Part shown: one piece after another, positions 25,199 to 38,167 of the stretch
Position numbering within the stretch: the stretch's first letter is position 1
Layout: every line of letters starts with the position of its first letter
Assembly: GCA_037389465.1 (NCBI GenBank)
Contig: JAZARR010000123.1
Location: 62,001-126,000, forward strand
Origin: Baylisascaris procyonis
Lineage: Eukaryota; Nematoda; Chromadorea; Rhabditida; Ascarididae
DNA: 64,000 bases
Reading direction: 5' to 3'
Translations under genes and position numbers: made by a program
Notes under the pieces: generated by a model
Seen by the model: the letters and a program-made list of their open reading frames with translations, nothing else
Told to the model about the DNA's origin: nothing
Database searches by the model: none

Positions 25199-26516
25199 AT
25201 TAGAGGCAAACTTTATGAGAAAAGTGTGTGCTTACAACCTCGATTATTGCTTCTATTTTCATTGACTCATTCATCGAGCGTGTTGAATTCAAATTTTTAT
25301 TGCGTTTATATTTCCTTGTCCATTCTCTTTCAAAAGTAATGCCTGCATCAAAACCTCTTAGCTTTTTGCAAATCTATATTTGGGCGCATTTCCCAATATA
25401 TTGTAAATTTCACCTGGTCTCGTTTCTCACTTGAAACATTAAAATCGAAATATTTTTGGCACATTATACCGCTAATTCTACATCGGTCAAAGTTGTTTTG
25501 GGCTGTCCTTGTATTGCCTCGTTTCATCTCGCTGTTTTTCTCGTTGCATTTCACTGATATGAAAGGATTTTTTTTTTGTAAAGTTGTCTTTTTTCTATTT
25601 CCTCAGGTATCCTTTCTGCGTTGCTTTACATTTTTTACACGTTAAGCAATATTTTTGATCGACAGTGTTTCATTCCATGTTTCTACAACTTTGCAGATTC
25701 GAATTTGCGCACATAGATTAGCGTATTTTACATAATAGGATAATCGTCTATGTCATCTTTTTTGAGCGACTTCGAAAGAATTTTCGGATGTTTAAAACTG
25801 GAAGGAATTCTTATGGATTTTATATTTATCGACTTTTTATTTTACTCTGATCAGGTCGCAAAAAAAGAATTTTTTGTGTAATATTTGAGGAACGACATAG
25901 TTAACTGAGTTATTAAAGCATTGCTTATACGCGTAATTTTTGTCCCAAAATGTGAAAATAGTTTATCAAATGATTGAAATGCGAAATCTTATTGATATCA
26001 GCCCTTTTCAAGATGCTTTTAATCGTTTCTCACGATGCTCTTTTTCTACAAAACCCCATTTTTGATATCAATTTCACTCTTGGTGGGTAAGGATTTAAAT
26101 CGATGTTGTAATGAATGACCTCGGCGGTGCTTCGGAAACGCTTCATATCGATTTCACTTTTGAGGGTGATTGCATGCGGAACCCTAATCGGATCTTTGAA
26201 TGTTTTCAAATGCCGCTATATGCGATTGGCAAAGAAGTTGGGACTTTATTTGAGTGCTTCAGAATGCCATATTGTGCCTGGAACTTGGGCAGGACATATG
26301 TTTAAAATGATGTGATTGCTTCAGGAGTTGAGACAAGGGGACGGAGTAGGTAATTATATCCCTTAGTGATCATATCGCAAGAACTGAACATCAATGCTGA
26401 AGCGGTTGAATAAGTGTGCTCGTTTAAGTAGATAGAGGATAGTTTGTAGAAGTAAACTGATCTAGTAGAGAAACAAGAGAAATAATAGATGGTCAAATCA
26501 TTTTTTTGTTCGCCGA
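25199..26516. other. Intergenic region, nothing recognised
   Basis: AT-rich sequence between the end of the large basic-protein gene and the minus-strand ML gene. Short open frames at 26111-26315 overlap each other in two frames and have no splice context or family signature. Confidence 0.4.
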
Positions 26517-29500
26517 TTACCAAATGTGTTCACTTGAACATTTTTCATCATCAACTGCAGGACCATCGTTAGCCGTTGTAAACAATACCGTTTTACTTAC
26601 GAAATAACGAATATACTTATTAGATTTATTGTTGAAAGTACCACTGAAATTTTGAGAATAAGAGTATGGGAAAATCGTTGGAAAAACATGAGCCGCGAAA
26701 GTCTGTATGATCATAGCGTTGATCTGTTGCCCTAAAAAGAACACGCTTGATTCGTTGTGCATCAGAGACTCTTTCATTCTGAATATGCACATCGTCACGA
26801 TAGAGTACAACGTGTCCTTGTCAAATGAAGGGTCAGTCATTATTTTATGATGCTTTTCTGTATTATTTATTCGATTTGCTCGTTGTGTTCGTTAGTACGA
26901 ATGTGGTATTTGTTATTGTTCAATTTCATATGTGATTATTGAATCAAGTGAGTAAATGATAGGTATGTAATGGAGTCAACAATTTTAGTGGTGATTAATA
27001 GCTGATAAAACTGCATTCTTTATATTACATTGCAACCATCTTGAATATTGGATACTTGAATATTGGAAAGTTTGTTCATCCACTATAAAATCCGTAATGT
27101 GTCGGGCGATTTAACATCAATGCAAATGCTTTTCACTTTCTCGGTATGTGTTCGGTCATTGTGCAATTCTCATTTGCGTAACGACACATGCAATTTCCTC
27201 GTCACCACTAGTTCCAGGATTCGCATTGAACATTTGAATTTTCACCTGATAGGCTGACTGCAAAAGACGAATTATTACATTCGAGCAAATATCAAATGCA
27301 TTCGTCGTTAAGGTCGATTGTGGCCGCATCTAATTCAGTGACCGCAGATGCTTGTTTTCTAAATTAAATTGTAATTTCTAAGTCTGTTTAATTAGTAAAC
27401 AGAAGTGACTCACTACAATCATTATACCCAAACGGCGATTTTGAGAATAAAAAATAAACACTTCCTGTTGCTCACATTCATTACCAAATTCGACAGAAAT
27501 TTACAGCAAGTGATATATTGATGATGGCTGATGCATTTTCAAAAATTTTGTTCAGTCTTTGCAGCTTTCGCTTTCTTTTCATATCATGGTTGTAATAACT
27601 GAGCTACCACATCATTTCTGATGTATATTTAGCAAATCTAGTACTTCATAAAATCTGAAAGAAATGCCAGTTGCCCCTTAGAAAAGAAAGAATTAATAAA
27701 ATCATCAAAAAAGTTAAGCATACTGCACATTATTTAATGGAGCCAACAATGGGCCAAGTAAAAGCAGAAATTAAGACTGTTAGAACAGCCATCATTTAAC
27801 TACTTCAAAAATACCAGTTCGAGAATATCTCTTCAAAACCAGTTTTTAAACTATGGAATTTACTATGAAAATTGTGGAGTAGGGTAATTGAACGAAAACT
27901 TCAGAGAAGCGCATACATAAAAGCGCAAACACGCTGAGGGTAGAAAATAAAAGAATGAATGAGCAGCGAAAGCATACATTGCCCGTGAGCATGCCGATCA
28001 CTCCCGAAAGTCCAGTAAAATCGAGAGGGAGACGCATCGTGAGTTCGCCTTTCTGGATGGGGCAGTTATGGGCGAATTTACAACCATCCAGTTTATTTCT
28101 GTAAACGAGCTAGCCAAACAGAATTTTGCATCTATTTAAGGCGAAACAAATGGAAAGCTCTTTTTGTACAAATGGAAAGTGACGTGTTGAGCGAGTTAAA
28201 GGTGACTAAATTTGAAATGCTCGGTGCTGTGGAATTCACTTCGGCAGCCGTAATATGATGGACGTAACAGTTGCCAGGATGGATATCAAAAGAAGGTAAC
28301 TTTTTGGTTTTAGCGACGTCATGTTTGCACGCATTTGTTTGTATTTTATCAACGCATGGATTTCTATGTACCCGTCCGTTTATCTACCCCTCAGACAATT
28401 CTTGCGTGCACACCTGTCTGTTTGTCTGCCCGTCCGGTAAGTGTAGCTCGTCAACCAACTAAGTTAATGGACGAAGTAGCGACTAATCATTAATAATCTC
28501 ATGTAATCCTACAAAACCAAAGGTGTTCTCTTCCTTATTTTCTCCTTTCCCTCCTCCTTCCTGCAGTGGGAACTGCTTGCTGGTATGTCTTGCGAGATGA
28601 AAATTTTGACACTTGCATAGACTAGGAAGCACACCTCCCTCAGCGATTTTTTCGTTTGTCTAAATACCATGCAGGCTTATTTATCTGGGCTAACTGTTTT
28701 GGAAAGAGAAATTAAGGCATGCCTAGTTATTGATTATTGAACTGTTATGTGGGAGGAGGAACTGTGGAGGAGATTAAAGTTCAGTGGTATTTTGGTTTTG
28801 GTAGGATTACATGAGACCATCAATAACTGAGCCACTACTTCGTTCATTAGCTTAATGATCGAGTTCTTTTGCCAACAATAATAATACTGTCTTATCAGTG
28901 ATTGATGAGTTAAAATCGATGGCCGGATAGACAAATAGGTACATATACAAAAATTGTCTGACGAGCAAGCGAACAGGCAAAACCATCATTTATATCGTTA
29001 CACCTAATATACAGAGTACGAACTATAGAAAGTTCAGCATTTAGTGGTCTTTTTTTCTGGCACCTCATCTAAATGTAAGCAATTGCGTTCTTGTTCAACA
29101 GCATCAACAGTTTTTTTAAAGGCAGTTGCTTTCAAAGTCAGTTGAAGTTCTCCGCGAGAAACTGAATAGTTTTTAAACTAACAAAAGACCAAACGTTGGG
29201 ATCTCACTCCAGTGGCATGTCGGATGAAACCAGTCAGACGAATATTTCCAAATCGTAATGCTAATTGTGTTGGCATAAAACTGAAATTTGCCAATGATGT
29301 TAATTGCATAATACAACAATCTCAGCATTAAAAAGAGTGATTTTTTAATGCGAAGTGACAGTTCTGATTGAAAGCCGAAATAAAAGCAAGTGAAGGAGCA
29401 CATCGGGGGAGCTAATTTACTTTTGTAATTCCCCTAAGAAAATCAAACGCTCTCATAAACGACCAGTAATGGAAAAATTTGTAGAATAATGCGTCCAAAC

Positions 29501-30893
29501 TATATTTAACTATCCTTACTGCTAATAAGATTTACAAAAGATTCGTTTTTTACCACCTGAGCATATGAAAACAGAAATCATCCGATTTTAAATCGCATTC
29601 AAATACTGCACTTCATTATCTGACTATGGCTTCTTTCGAAGGGATTGATCACCCTTTGGCTGATGTAAGAGGGCAACATTCGTTTACATCATGCTTACCG
29701 AGTTTCAAAATCTCTAGCTTTAATTCTTCAGGCATTGAAACTACCCAACAATCACACATTAATATGTACATCGACGATGCTAGGATAATGCACTTTTCAA
29801 CCGCAAATGTCGAAAGGCACAGAAAAAATAAACTGGGAAGTGATGCCCAGAGTATTACCCTAGAATGGATTAAATCAGTTTAATGTTACAGTCGAAGTTG
29901 TTTTAGTTACCAAGCTGAAAGTGTGATGGACATAGAGCCAGCAAACTCACAGGTAAGAAAGGTAGAGGCATAACATCTACACAGTATTCATTTGCAAAAA
30001 TCTGATAGTGTTTCGAATGGATTCGCAGGAAACAAAACATCACTTGTTGGCTAACTGAGTACGTTTTTTGCCTTTGCTAAACTTTCTAGTAGTATGATCA
30101 GGGCTTAAAACAGTAATAAATATAGGCAATGTCAATGTTAGTGGCACAGTGCTTGCAATGAAAGCTGCATTTGAAATTAAGGATCCTTTATGCTCGCGAA
30201 ATTGTCCAGTTATATTGAGCTTGCTTATGAGTAGAGGAAAGAAAGATGCATACCACTTCGGCGTCATTTTGAGCGTCCAAAACGACAACGATAGGCTTGC
30301 GGAAGTCAATAGGGTAATTCTCTTTGCCGTCTGATGTGAGCACTTTTGCCCAACGTATGAAAGTTTTGAAATCTGTAGAGTTCACTATACTTAATATACT
30401 TAAAAAGTCATAGAAACACGCATGCATTAATGGGAAAAAATAGAAAAAAATGGGCAGCTAAACGAGCCAGCTTTCGAGTTGATCCTTACAAATTACCTGA
30501 ATTTGTATAGTGGTCCTGTTCAATACGCAAAATTTGCTTCGATATTGATATATTGATATATGCTTCGATATTCAGGACGGTTCGCATAATCTAAACTATT
30601 CCACTCTATCCATCATGCTCACTTTGGAGTTTGTTGGCAGTTGACTTTCTTATCAATATAAAGCAATAATTCCGTTGTTTCAAGTTCCACATTTTCAAAA
30701 CTGTTTTCTTCTACAAGTAGGTTTTTTTTAGTAGAATGATCGAAGATAATTTAGTTCACGCACTTCCATCGCATCCGAACGTATGGATAGCAACATCGGT
30801 GCCATTTGGATATGGACATGTGGAACCATGGAAGATGGGCTCTTCAGCCATAACAGCTAGAAAGAGTGCAAGTGTGCTGATGTACTGCAACAT
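26517..30893 (-). CDS. Secreted ML-domain lipid-recognition protein, minus-strand paralogue
   Basis: Exons: 30893-30764 (ATG), 30372-30254, 29280-29183, 28098-27978, and a tentative last exon 26852-26517. The product starts with a signal peptide (hydrophobic ISTLALFLAVMA), then STCPYPNGTDVAIHTFGCD, a segment ending KPIVVVLDAQND, the conserved CHWSEIPTFGLL, and DGCKFAHNCPIQKGEL followed by MRLPLDFTG. The Cys spacing and the HNCP-x-x-KG step match the ML (MD-2-related lipid-recognition) fold, a secreted beta-sandwich that binds lipids or sterols. Exons 2, 3 and 4 are 119, 98 and 121 bases, exactly as in the plus-strand copy at 34360-37223. The last exon is the weak point: the best candidate has CIFRMK at the right place but a C-terminus much longer than the 34 codons of the paralogue, so the 3' end may be wrong or decayed. 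Confidence 0.68.
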
Positions 30894-31587
30894 CTTCTCT
30901 ATTCTTGTCTTGAGACCGAACTCGGTTACCTGGAAGATTAGTCGTCAGATCGGAAAGGTAAGCGGTTGAGAGCTTCTACCTTCTAAAAGCGGCAAACAGA
31001 CCAACAGCGGAATCTCTTTCAACTCATTCCCATCGTTACTATATCCATATGGTGGCTTGTTAAACGAGCATCCATTCTAGCATTATCCAATATGCACATA
31101 TCTAACCTATATTGTGCGAAGAATGCATTCTTGCTCTTTGATTATTCTAATTAATTATGACCCTTCGGTAATGCCTATGTCTAAAACCTTTAAAAAACGA
31201 CTTTCTTTGCCATCAGAAAACGCCATGTGGGGATTTGGTGTAGTTGGGAGCCCAAACTTTTATAGAATTTATTTCGGCCAGGAAAACGCTCAAATTACAG
31301 TCGCGTAAATTCTAAACATGACAGAGACATTAGTCAATTTGTAACAGAGTTCTCACCTAATGAAACTTATTTTAATGGTTTTGTGAGCATGAAAATTTTC
31401 CAAAGCACCATGAAAGGTGCTCATGAAAGATGTTTGGATTGGGCCTTTCATGAAGCCTTTTTGTAGCATCCTGCCCACGTTGCTCTCCCTCCCTCCCTCT
31501 TTCTCCATGCTTCCTTTTTTGCTTCTCTCTAAGAAGACTTGTCAACGAAAATTGAATGTAACCAAACAAATGCCTAGATATCTCTGC

Positions 31588-31657
<70 letters not shown>

Positions 31658-34359
31658 AAGAAAAAAATCTACGTGCGCCTACCTTAGGTGCGCAGGACAT
31701 TCAAAGTGTCGCTTATATGAGATAAATTGTATCATATGTTATGGCTTGGCATTGTTATAGTGGAATAAACTTTTGAAAATTTCACAATATTCCTCTCATA
31801 AATTAGTAGAATAAAAACTGCGAAGTGGCATTTATTACTGACAGAAATCCTGAACGAATTATGGAGAATGTGCACTTGAAATAATGCCTTCATTGAGGTA
31901 ATACGACAAGTCAACAACACTCATCAGAAGATGTTTTCAACGACATCGTTGCTTATCAAGATGCCAGCAAAAAAAAAAAACAAATTTCTAATATTAGCAA
32001 ACAAAGTTTAAGGCATAAAAAGCGCATTGATAAAAGCAGTATCAGCAGACATTTAGAAAAAAGATATAAAGTTCAATCCGTTAACCGTTTTAGAGAAAAG
32101 CACTATGACTATCGAAATCTACTTAGATTACACAAAAAACGGCGTTCATATAGAGAAAGTTCGATGATAGAAAACTTTATACTACCTCTACATAGAGTAA
32201 GCTGGTAAATAAATGGAATAAAACATTTGTCAGGAATATCATTAGAGTGAAGCAATGATAAATGCCGAATCCCACTTTTAACGATAGGAGTAAAACGAAA
32301 TATGAGTAACGTTCTTAGGGGAAACTGATGAATGGATGAAATTTTATTGTTAGATATCGTAACAAAGTTTTCCTATAATGAAGTTTTTCTAACTTTAAAA
32401 TCACTTTATATTTGGATAAAAATTATTTTAATGATATTTATTTTCCTTCAATTTCCACAATTATTTGTTGCAACGATTAGAGGCATAGTTGATATAATTC
32501 GTTGTTGATGAAATGCTTTATTGTTTTGATAATTAAATTGCCTATACATTTCAAATTTCATTTCGTCTCGAAAACTCCCCAGAAATGCCATATTGCATTG
32601 ACCTCAATAGATAATAATCGAACAGTTCAATGCTTAGAGAATGGCCGGGTGGGACAAAATTGATTCTATTCTAATAATTTGACTTGGTTCACCCTTGTGG
32701 CATTCCCTTTCCTTCCTGCAAATGTATTTTACAACTTGGGAGTTGTTTGTAAAAAAACTCCTAGCTTATCTTAAGCTCTTTTTGTGGTTACACCGAAATG
32801 GGTACGGCAACTGTTATATGGGAGACTCAGATCAATGTGATTAAGCCATAACCTCAGAAACTTCATAAATTCCCTATAAATGCGATTATTGGGTGTTTAC
32901 TCATTCGCTATGAATGCTGAATTTATCTGTCATGAGTATGTGACGTCTTAAGATAACATTTTTAAAACAAAAAAATAACCAATAGTTTTTCGGGTGACAA
33001 GCTGAAATATCGAAAAGCAAAATACTTACGTTCATTACCGAAAGAACGCTTGTAATCTCCTCATAATAAGTCTAATGCCACAGGCGAATTCTGCTTTCGA
33101 ATACTAATTTAGAAAATTCTATGCAATAAAAATACAACGAAAATTCAATTAATTTATTTTTATTTTATAAAGAACTCCGATATGTTATCTTTTAAAGAAT
33201 TTCTTAAAGATAAATTGACTGTAATGCTAATGTCTCTCAATTTTTTCACATTCGTACTTAGGAAATGCCTCCAACCATAACGATTCCGCCATAGAACGGA
33301 GTGGAGGGGGGGAGGGGGCAAGTTAGGAGAAGGAAAGCTTGAAAAGGCTATAGGGCATTATTATTTTATTATGGTGTATCCACTGTATTTAGGAGTCGTC
33401 AAATTTCATCAGTCAAGCAGTTGCGTTCATTTTTACATCGCATAGTTAGCAATAAGAAAAATTATAAAATATGGCACCATCACGTGATCAACGATTTTGA
33501 TTAAAAAAACTGCTTTGAGTCATAATATTTGCCCGGTAAGATGTCTACATATCGAGTACAAATCGTTCATCGAACAATTTTAGGCCATTCGAATGCAAAA
33601 GTCACGAACACAAGTCGATCATAAGACGAGTTTTGTGGCGGTGACGTTTTTTACCCATCGAAAGGTATAGTTTGAGAGCTATCTTTCGTAATACTCAACG
33701 GCTTATCGTTAGCTATGCACTAACAACGGTGATAAGAAAAGAACATTGCCCGATACAGTCATGAGACCAGAAATAAGATGACGTTTAAGCAGATAACCAT
33801 ACCATATAGTTAGACGGTTCACTTATAAAAGGAATACGTTTGAACGAGACGATATCTTATTTCTACTTATGTTTATATTGTAGTACTTCAATAATTTTCG
33901 AAGTGAACTGAAATTTCATCTTGCTGAAATAGGAGTACCTGTAATTTAAGAATTAAGGCTATGTAGGCAAAAACCAGCACTTAGCAATCAGTTCTGCGCT
34001 CTGCTACCCATCTATATCTGATACTAGACAGTTTAAAAGCTAAGAAAGCTTTAGGTATATTTTTCGCATGGAAATGTGATTTTTGTTTGTTTTTTCTAAC
34101 AAATTATAATACGTACAAAATCAATCGTATTATTCGGATAGATCGATGACGAATAATCTCCATTAGCATAAAAACTCGGTTGATGCGGAAGCATAAAACA
34201 TTATCTCTTAGCTCTTTGTCGATGGGATACCTTATCCGTCTGGTTCACTTCTTGGTTCAAAGATAAGTTGCCAGCTGTCAAAAGAAAGCCACAGTAGGAA
34301 ACTATCGGATTCAATGGAGCAATTCAGGTGGTCAAACCCAGTGCAACCAGTGATCAACA
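30894..34359. promoter_or_regulatory. Shared upstream region between divergent ML-domain genes
   Basis: About 3.5 kb separates the two ATGs of the head-to-head ML paralogues. No convincing exon lies inside. An (AT)n array is at 31588-31655 and a G-rich stretch near 33304-33320. No transcription-factor site can be assigned from sequence alone; the region presumably holds both promoters. Confidence 0.45.
31588..31655. repeat. (AT)n microsatellite
   Basis: An array of about 33 AT dinucleotides with one interruption near 31600. Confidence 0.95.
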
Positions 34360-37223
34360 ATGCTCTACTATGTCGCATTTCTTGCTCTTCTATCAGTATG
34401 TTTGGCACAGCAGCAGCAACAACAACAGCAACTACAGCAGCAACAGCAACAGCAACCTGTCCTCCGTGCAGCTCAATGCCCGTTTCCCAACGGCACCGCC
34501 ACCGCCATTCACACGTTCAACTGTGATACAAGTATATTTTTATTAGTACTCCTCATATTTGAGCAGGAAATGTTTTTTGTGAATAATTGGACGGGAAAAA
34601 TTACAGAAAATAGAAGAAATCCTTGTATAAGAAATGTAAACAACTCTTCATGTAGTATTCCGCAAACATTTCGGTTTGAAATGACCCAAACGATAGATGT
34701 TGCAATCATTTCACATCGTCCACTAATATATGAAAAGTGTCTTCATAAGCCTATTTAAATAAAAATATCAGCATATTTAAACAATGATGCATAAATTATT
34801 TCAGTATAACACTGCTCACATAAGAATGCATATTTTCTATTAAATATATTCATAATTTTATGCGTAAAAATATTTAACTTGAATGGAAGTGAAGAAATTC
34901 AAATGTTTGGCTTAGTCGCATCTGATTGTTGGGTTATATTTAGAACATAAGATGCTCGTAAGATCGACTAAAGTGCTGGCTGAAGACGGTAGTGAAATGT
35001 ATCCAATTAATTTCAAGAAGCCGATCACCATTGTGCTTGATGCCGAAAACAATGGAGACGTGGTGAGTAAAGTCATCGCTCTTAGTTCAGCAGCCATTAA
35101 GCGAGTGCAACTTTTTTCCACTCAGAACCAGGACAAAGCTGCTATGAGTATGAACACTAAGTGAAATCTGTGAAACGCGCCAGGGGAGCTAGCACAATTT
35201 GCGCTTTTGCGTTCCACTCGGCAGATCTCAACATTAGCAAACTAAGAGATGTGAAACGGAGATTTGATTTGTGTGAAATGCATGCAATTTTCTAGCACTT
35301 GTAAATGTCTACAACACCTTTAGTAGTTGATGGAGCAGTGAGGAAGATGATCGAAGGGGTCATCAATGATAGATGTTATACTCACCAAACCTCACAAATT
35401 AGCTTAAGTAGTTCGAAAGCTAAAATCATCGTACAGACAGACGGGCACACATACAAACGAGCGGAAATACACAAGTGTCAATGTGCTTTGCCAGTGCGAA
35501 CTGAAAAACGATAAAAAACAATCATTTTATTATTTGTTTAAAAATTATGAAGCCAATCAGTCTGGCGGATGAATACAAAAGCGCGTATCACGTTAGCTTC
35601 TTTATTGCGCTTCTATCCACGTTTTAACAAAGTAAACTGCAAAGCGTATGACTTTCTAGACTGTAATAAAACGTGAGAAATATTTCAGAAGATTTGACAC
35701 GATATACGCTTTATATTGCGCCCATTTGATCAACCAATTAAGTCACCAACAAGAAAAGAAGTATAGAGAATAGCACTTTAATATTTTAAATGAGTCAAAT
35801 ATGAGTACAGGTGATTTGCAAAAACTTCGTTTCTCTTCTGATCTCACCGATATTTGATAAAGAATCAACGAGTTTAGAATATTGGCAAATTTTTAGCGCC
35901 TTAAATGATTATAAATTCTTTCAAAATTGATAGGTCGCTATGAAATACGGTTTATGAGGTAGAAAAAACGCCAAACCGATGAGGATTACTGCAGATGAAG
36001 ATCGGAGAGGGGAATGGCTGAAATTTTTTAACTGCTGCCTTCTGTAATAATTTCACACGAATAAAATTGAATTCCAGTACTACAACAACAAAGTTAGTGT
36101 CATTCTTTCGAAATATTCAAGCAGTTGGTTCAGTTCAACTTGCCAGTGGACCGAAATCCCAACCTTCGGCCTTCTGTAAGTGCTTCTTGCATGCTTTCGT
36201 TTAGAGAAACTGATTCAGCAAAATTAACTTTTCTCAAAATCTTCCTTCACCTGCATTAAAATCTGCATATGCAAATTCAATGTCATCTTAGCGTTTCCAA
36301 ACTCACTAATCAGAAGAGAATGGAGCTTAGGATCATCTAAAGACGTAGGTTACAGCCTTAAGTCTTACAACTACAATGTCTATAGTTTCCGAGTTCAATG
36401 GATCTATAAGACAGACAGCAACACACAAGCATACAGGCATGTGAGTACAGACATAAGGCTAATGTAAAGTGCTTTTTCAAGAATTTACTGGTGAAATATC
36501 AGTTGCGTTACTATTGAAGGAGCAATCTAAATGGTTGTGACTTAGCTCACAACTGTCCCCTACAGAAGGGAAAACTGGATCTTCGTCTTCCACTTGACGT
36601 CAGTGGTCTATCAGGCATCATCGGAATGCTTGCTGGAAACGTACGTTGGTTTTTTTTTTAGCTTGAGGATCCTATGGTATACAGTTCGAATTTGAAGGAA
36701 AAAACTTATACAGCTTCAGGAGATGTCTTAGTATTCGTTCAATTGTTTATTGTGGTAAATGAACTGTTGTGGAAGTTTTTGTAGTAGACCTCTTTCTTAC
36801 CATCTGCACAACAAAAAGAACATCACAAATTGCATATGCCGCATCCAAGGAGTAATATACAGCGTATATTATTATTATTTCAGTATAATAATGGCGCATA
36901 GTTCACTTTTACCATCAATATTATCATATTTTTATCAATATGCATCTATTAGCGGTTTTTTCATATCGCAATTTATGTTGGCGCATTATTATACAGTGCA
37001 ATGCACGTTTCAAAGTTTAATTTAAATTTTTTAATAACGTTGAATTGCTCGGTGAATTCTTAGTGTTGACAGTGTACATAATGTGTATATAAACTCATGC
37101 AGATGATCAAATAAATTTCAGGCTCCATATGAACTCCAAATTAAGATGTACAATGCGAATCCGGGAGTCACCACTGAGGAGGAGATCGCATGCGTGATCA
37201 CGCAGATGAAAATTGCGGCTTAA
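34360..37223 (+). CDS. Secreted ML-domain lipid-recognition protein with polyglutamine N-terminus
   Basis: Exons 34360-34531, 34944-35062, 36078-36175, 36520-36640 and 37122-37223 (stop TAA) join in phase to a 203-residue protein. Residues 1-16 are a signal peptide (YYVAFLALLSVCLA). A Gln run follows immediately (34408-34455, CAG/CAA mix). The ML body has CPFPNGTATAIHTFNCD, KPITIVLDAENN, CQWTEIPTFGLL, NGCDLAHNCPLQKGKLDL and a last Cys in EEEIACVITQMKI, the usual pattern of paired Cys of MD-2/NPC2-like lipid binders. An AATAAA at 37277-37282, 54 bases after the stop, fits the 3' end. The gene is divergent from its minus-strand paralogue and convergent with the phosphatase. The ligand is unknown. 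The Gln run directly after the predicted signal cleavage site is unusual and absent from the paralogue. Confidence 0.85.
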
Positions 37224-37276
37224 GCATCCTTATAAATAATGAATTCACCACAACGTTATTTCCTTTAGTTATGTGG

Positions 37277-37282
37277 AATAAA
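37277..37282 (+). terminator. AATAAA polyadenylation signal of the plus-strand ML gene
   Basis: Perfect AATAAA 54 bases after the TAA stop, followed by a T-rich stretch. Confidence 0.75.
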
Positions 37283-38025
37283 TTTTTTTTTCTCATCATA
37301 CAGTTGTGGATGCTATTGGACAGGATATTTGCACCTTACGAATTCCTCAGATGTTTTAAATGAATGTTGCACTAGTACAAATGAAGCTGCAATACTATAG
37401 TTTCATATGTCTCCAGTGAAATGCAGTTGCCATGAAACTCCGTTATTATCGATATTTTCAACAGTTATTGATTTAAAAGGCAGATTTAAAATAGGTAACG
37501 TATATGAAATGCGACAACAAGCTGAATACGATGTAGAACATAGACATTTGTCACGATGCTTAGGAAAGTTAAATACGTACATAGTCACACTGGAAAACGA
37601 GACGACGTAACATCGAGGTAACTAAAATCGTTGCCTTTCACACCAAGCTGCTCGGCTAATAACGCCAGTGTTGATTAATTGCTGAGTTGTGTTCCATAAA
37701 CGACAATGGATGGGTAGGTAGCTATGGCAGATTTTTTAAATCATCATTGAGAATGGAGAAGTTTAGGGGAACGAATCGGATGAGACTTAGTTGACCTAGG
37801 TAAACGAGATAGAGGGCTTAAGGAGGGTTGAGTGGGGAATGTAATTGTATGTCGGGGTGTAACTTTCTTCATGCTACAGCTTACTCTGCCGTAAAATATT
37901 ATAGAAGATATTTGCATATCGATATGCAGTCTAACACCGGAATCTGCTCAGAGCATAGAGTAAGCTTGAGAAAGTTGGAAGAGCGTTTATATGTAATAAA
38001 TCATATAGACGATTGAAATATGATG

Positions 38026-38031
38026 TTTATT
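38026..38031 (-). terminator. AATAAA polyadenylation signal of the phosphatase gene
   Basis: TTTATT on the plus strand, i.e. AATAAA on the minus strand, about 137 bases beyond the phosphatase stop at 38168. About 745 bases separate it from the convergent signal of the ML gene; no exon was seen between them. Confidence 0.6.
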
Positions 38032-38167
38032 TGGCTTTGACGTTGATATCGATTGGATTTATGTTAGCGATTAAATGAATAAGATCCACTCAAAGTGTAT
38101 GGCGAGATGAAAGTTTTCTCCGTTTATGCGAAGCATGTTGTCGATGCATCCCATTATTGGGGTAACT

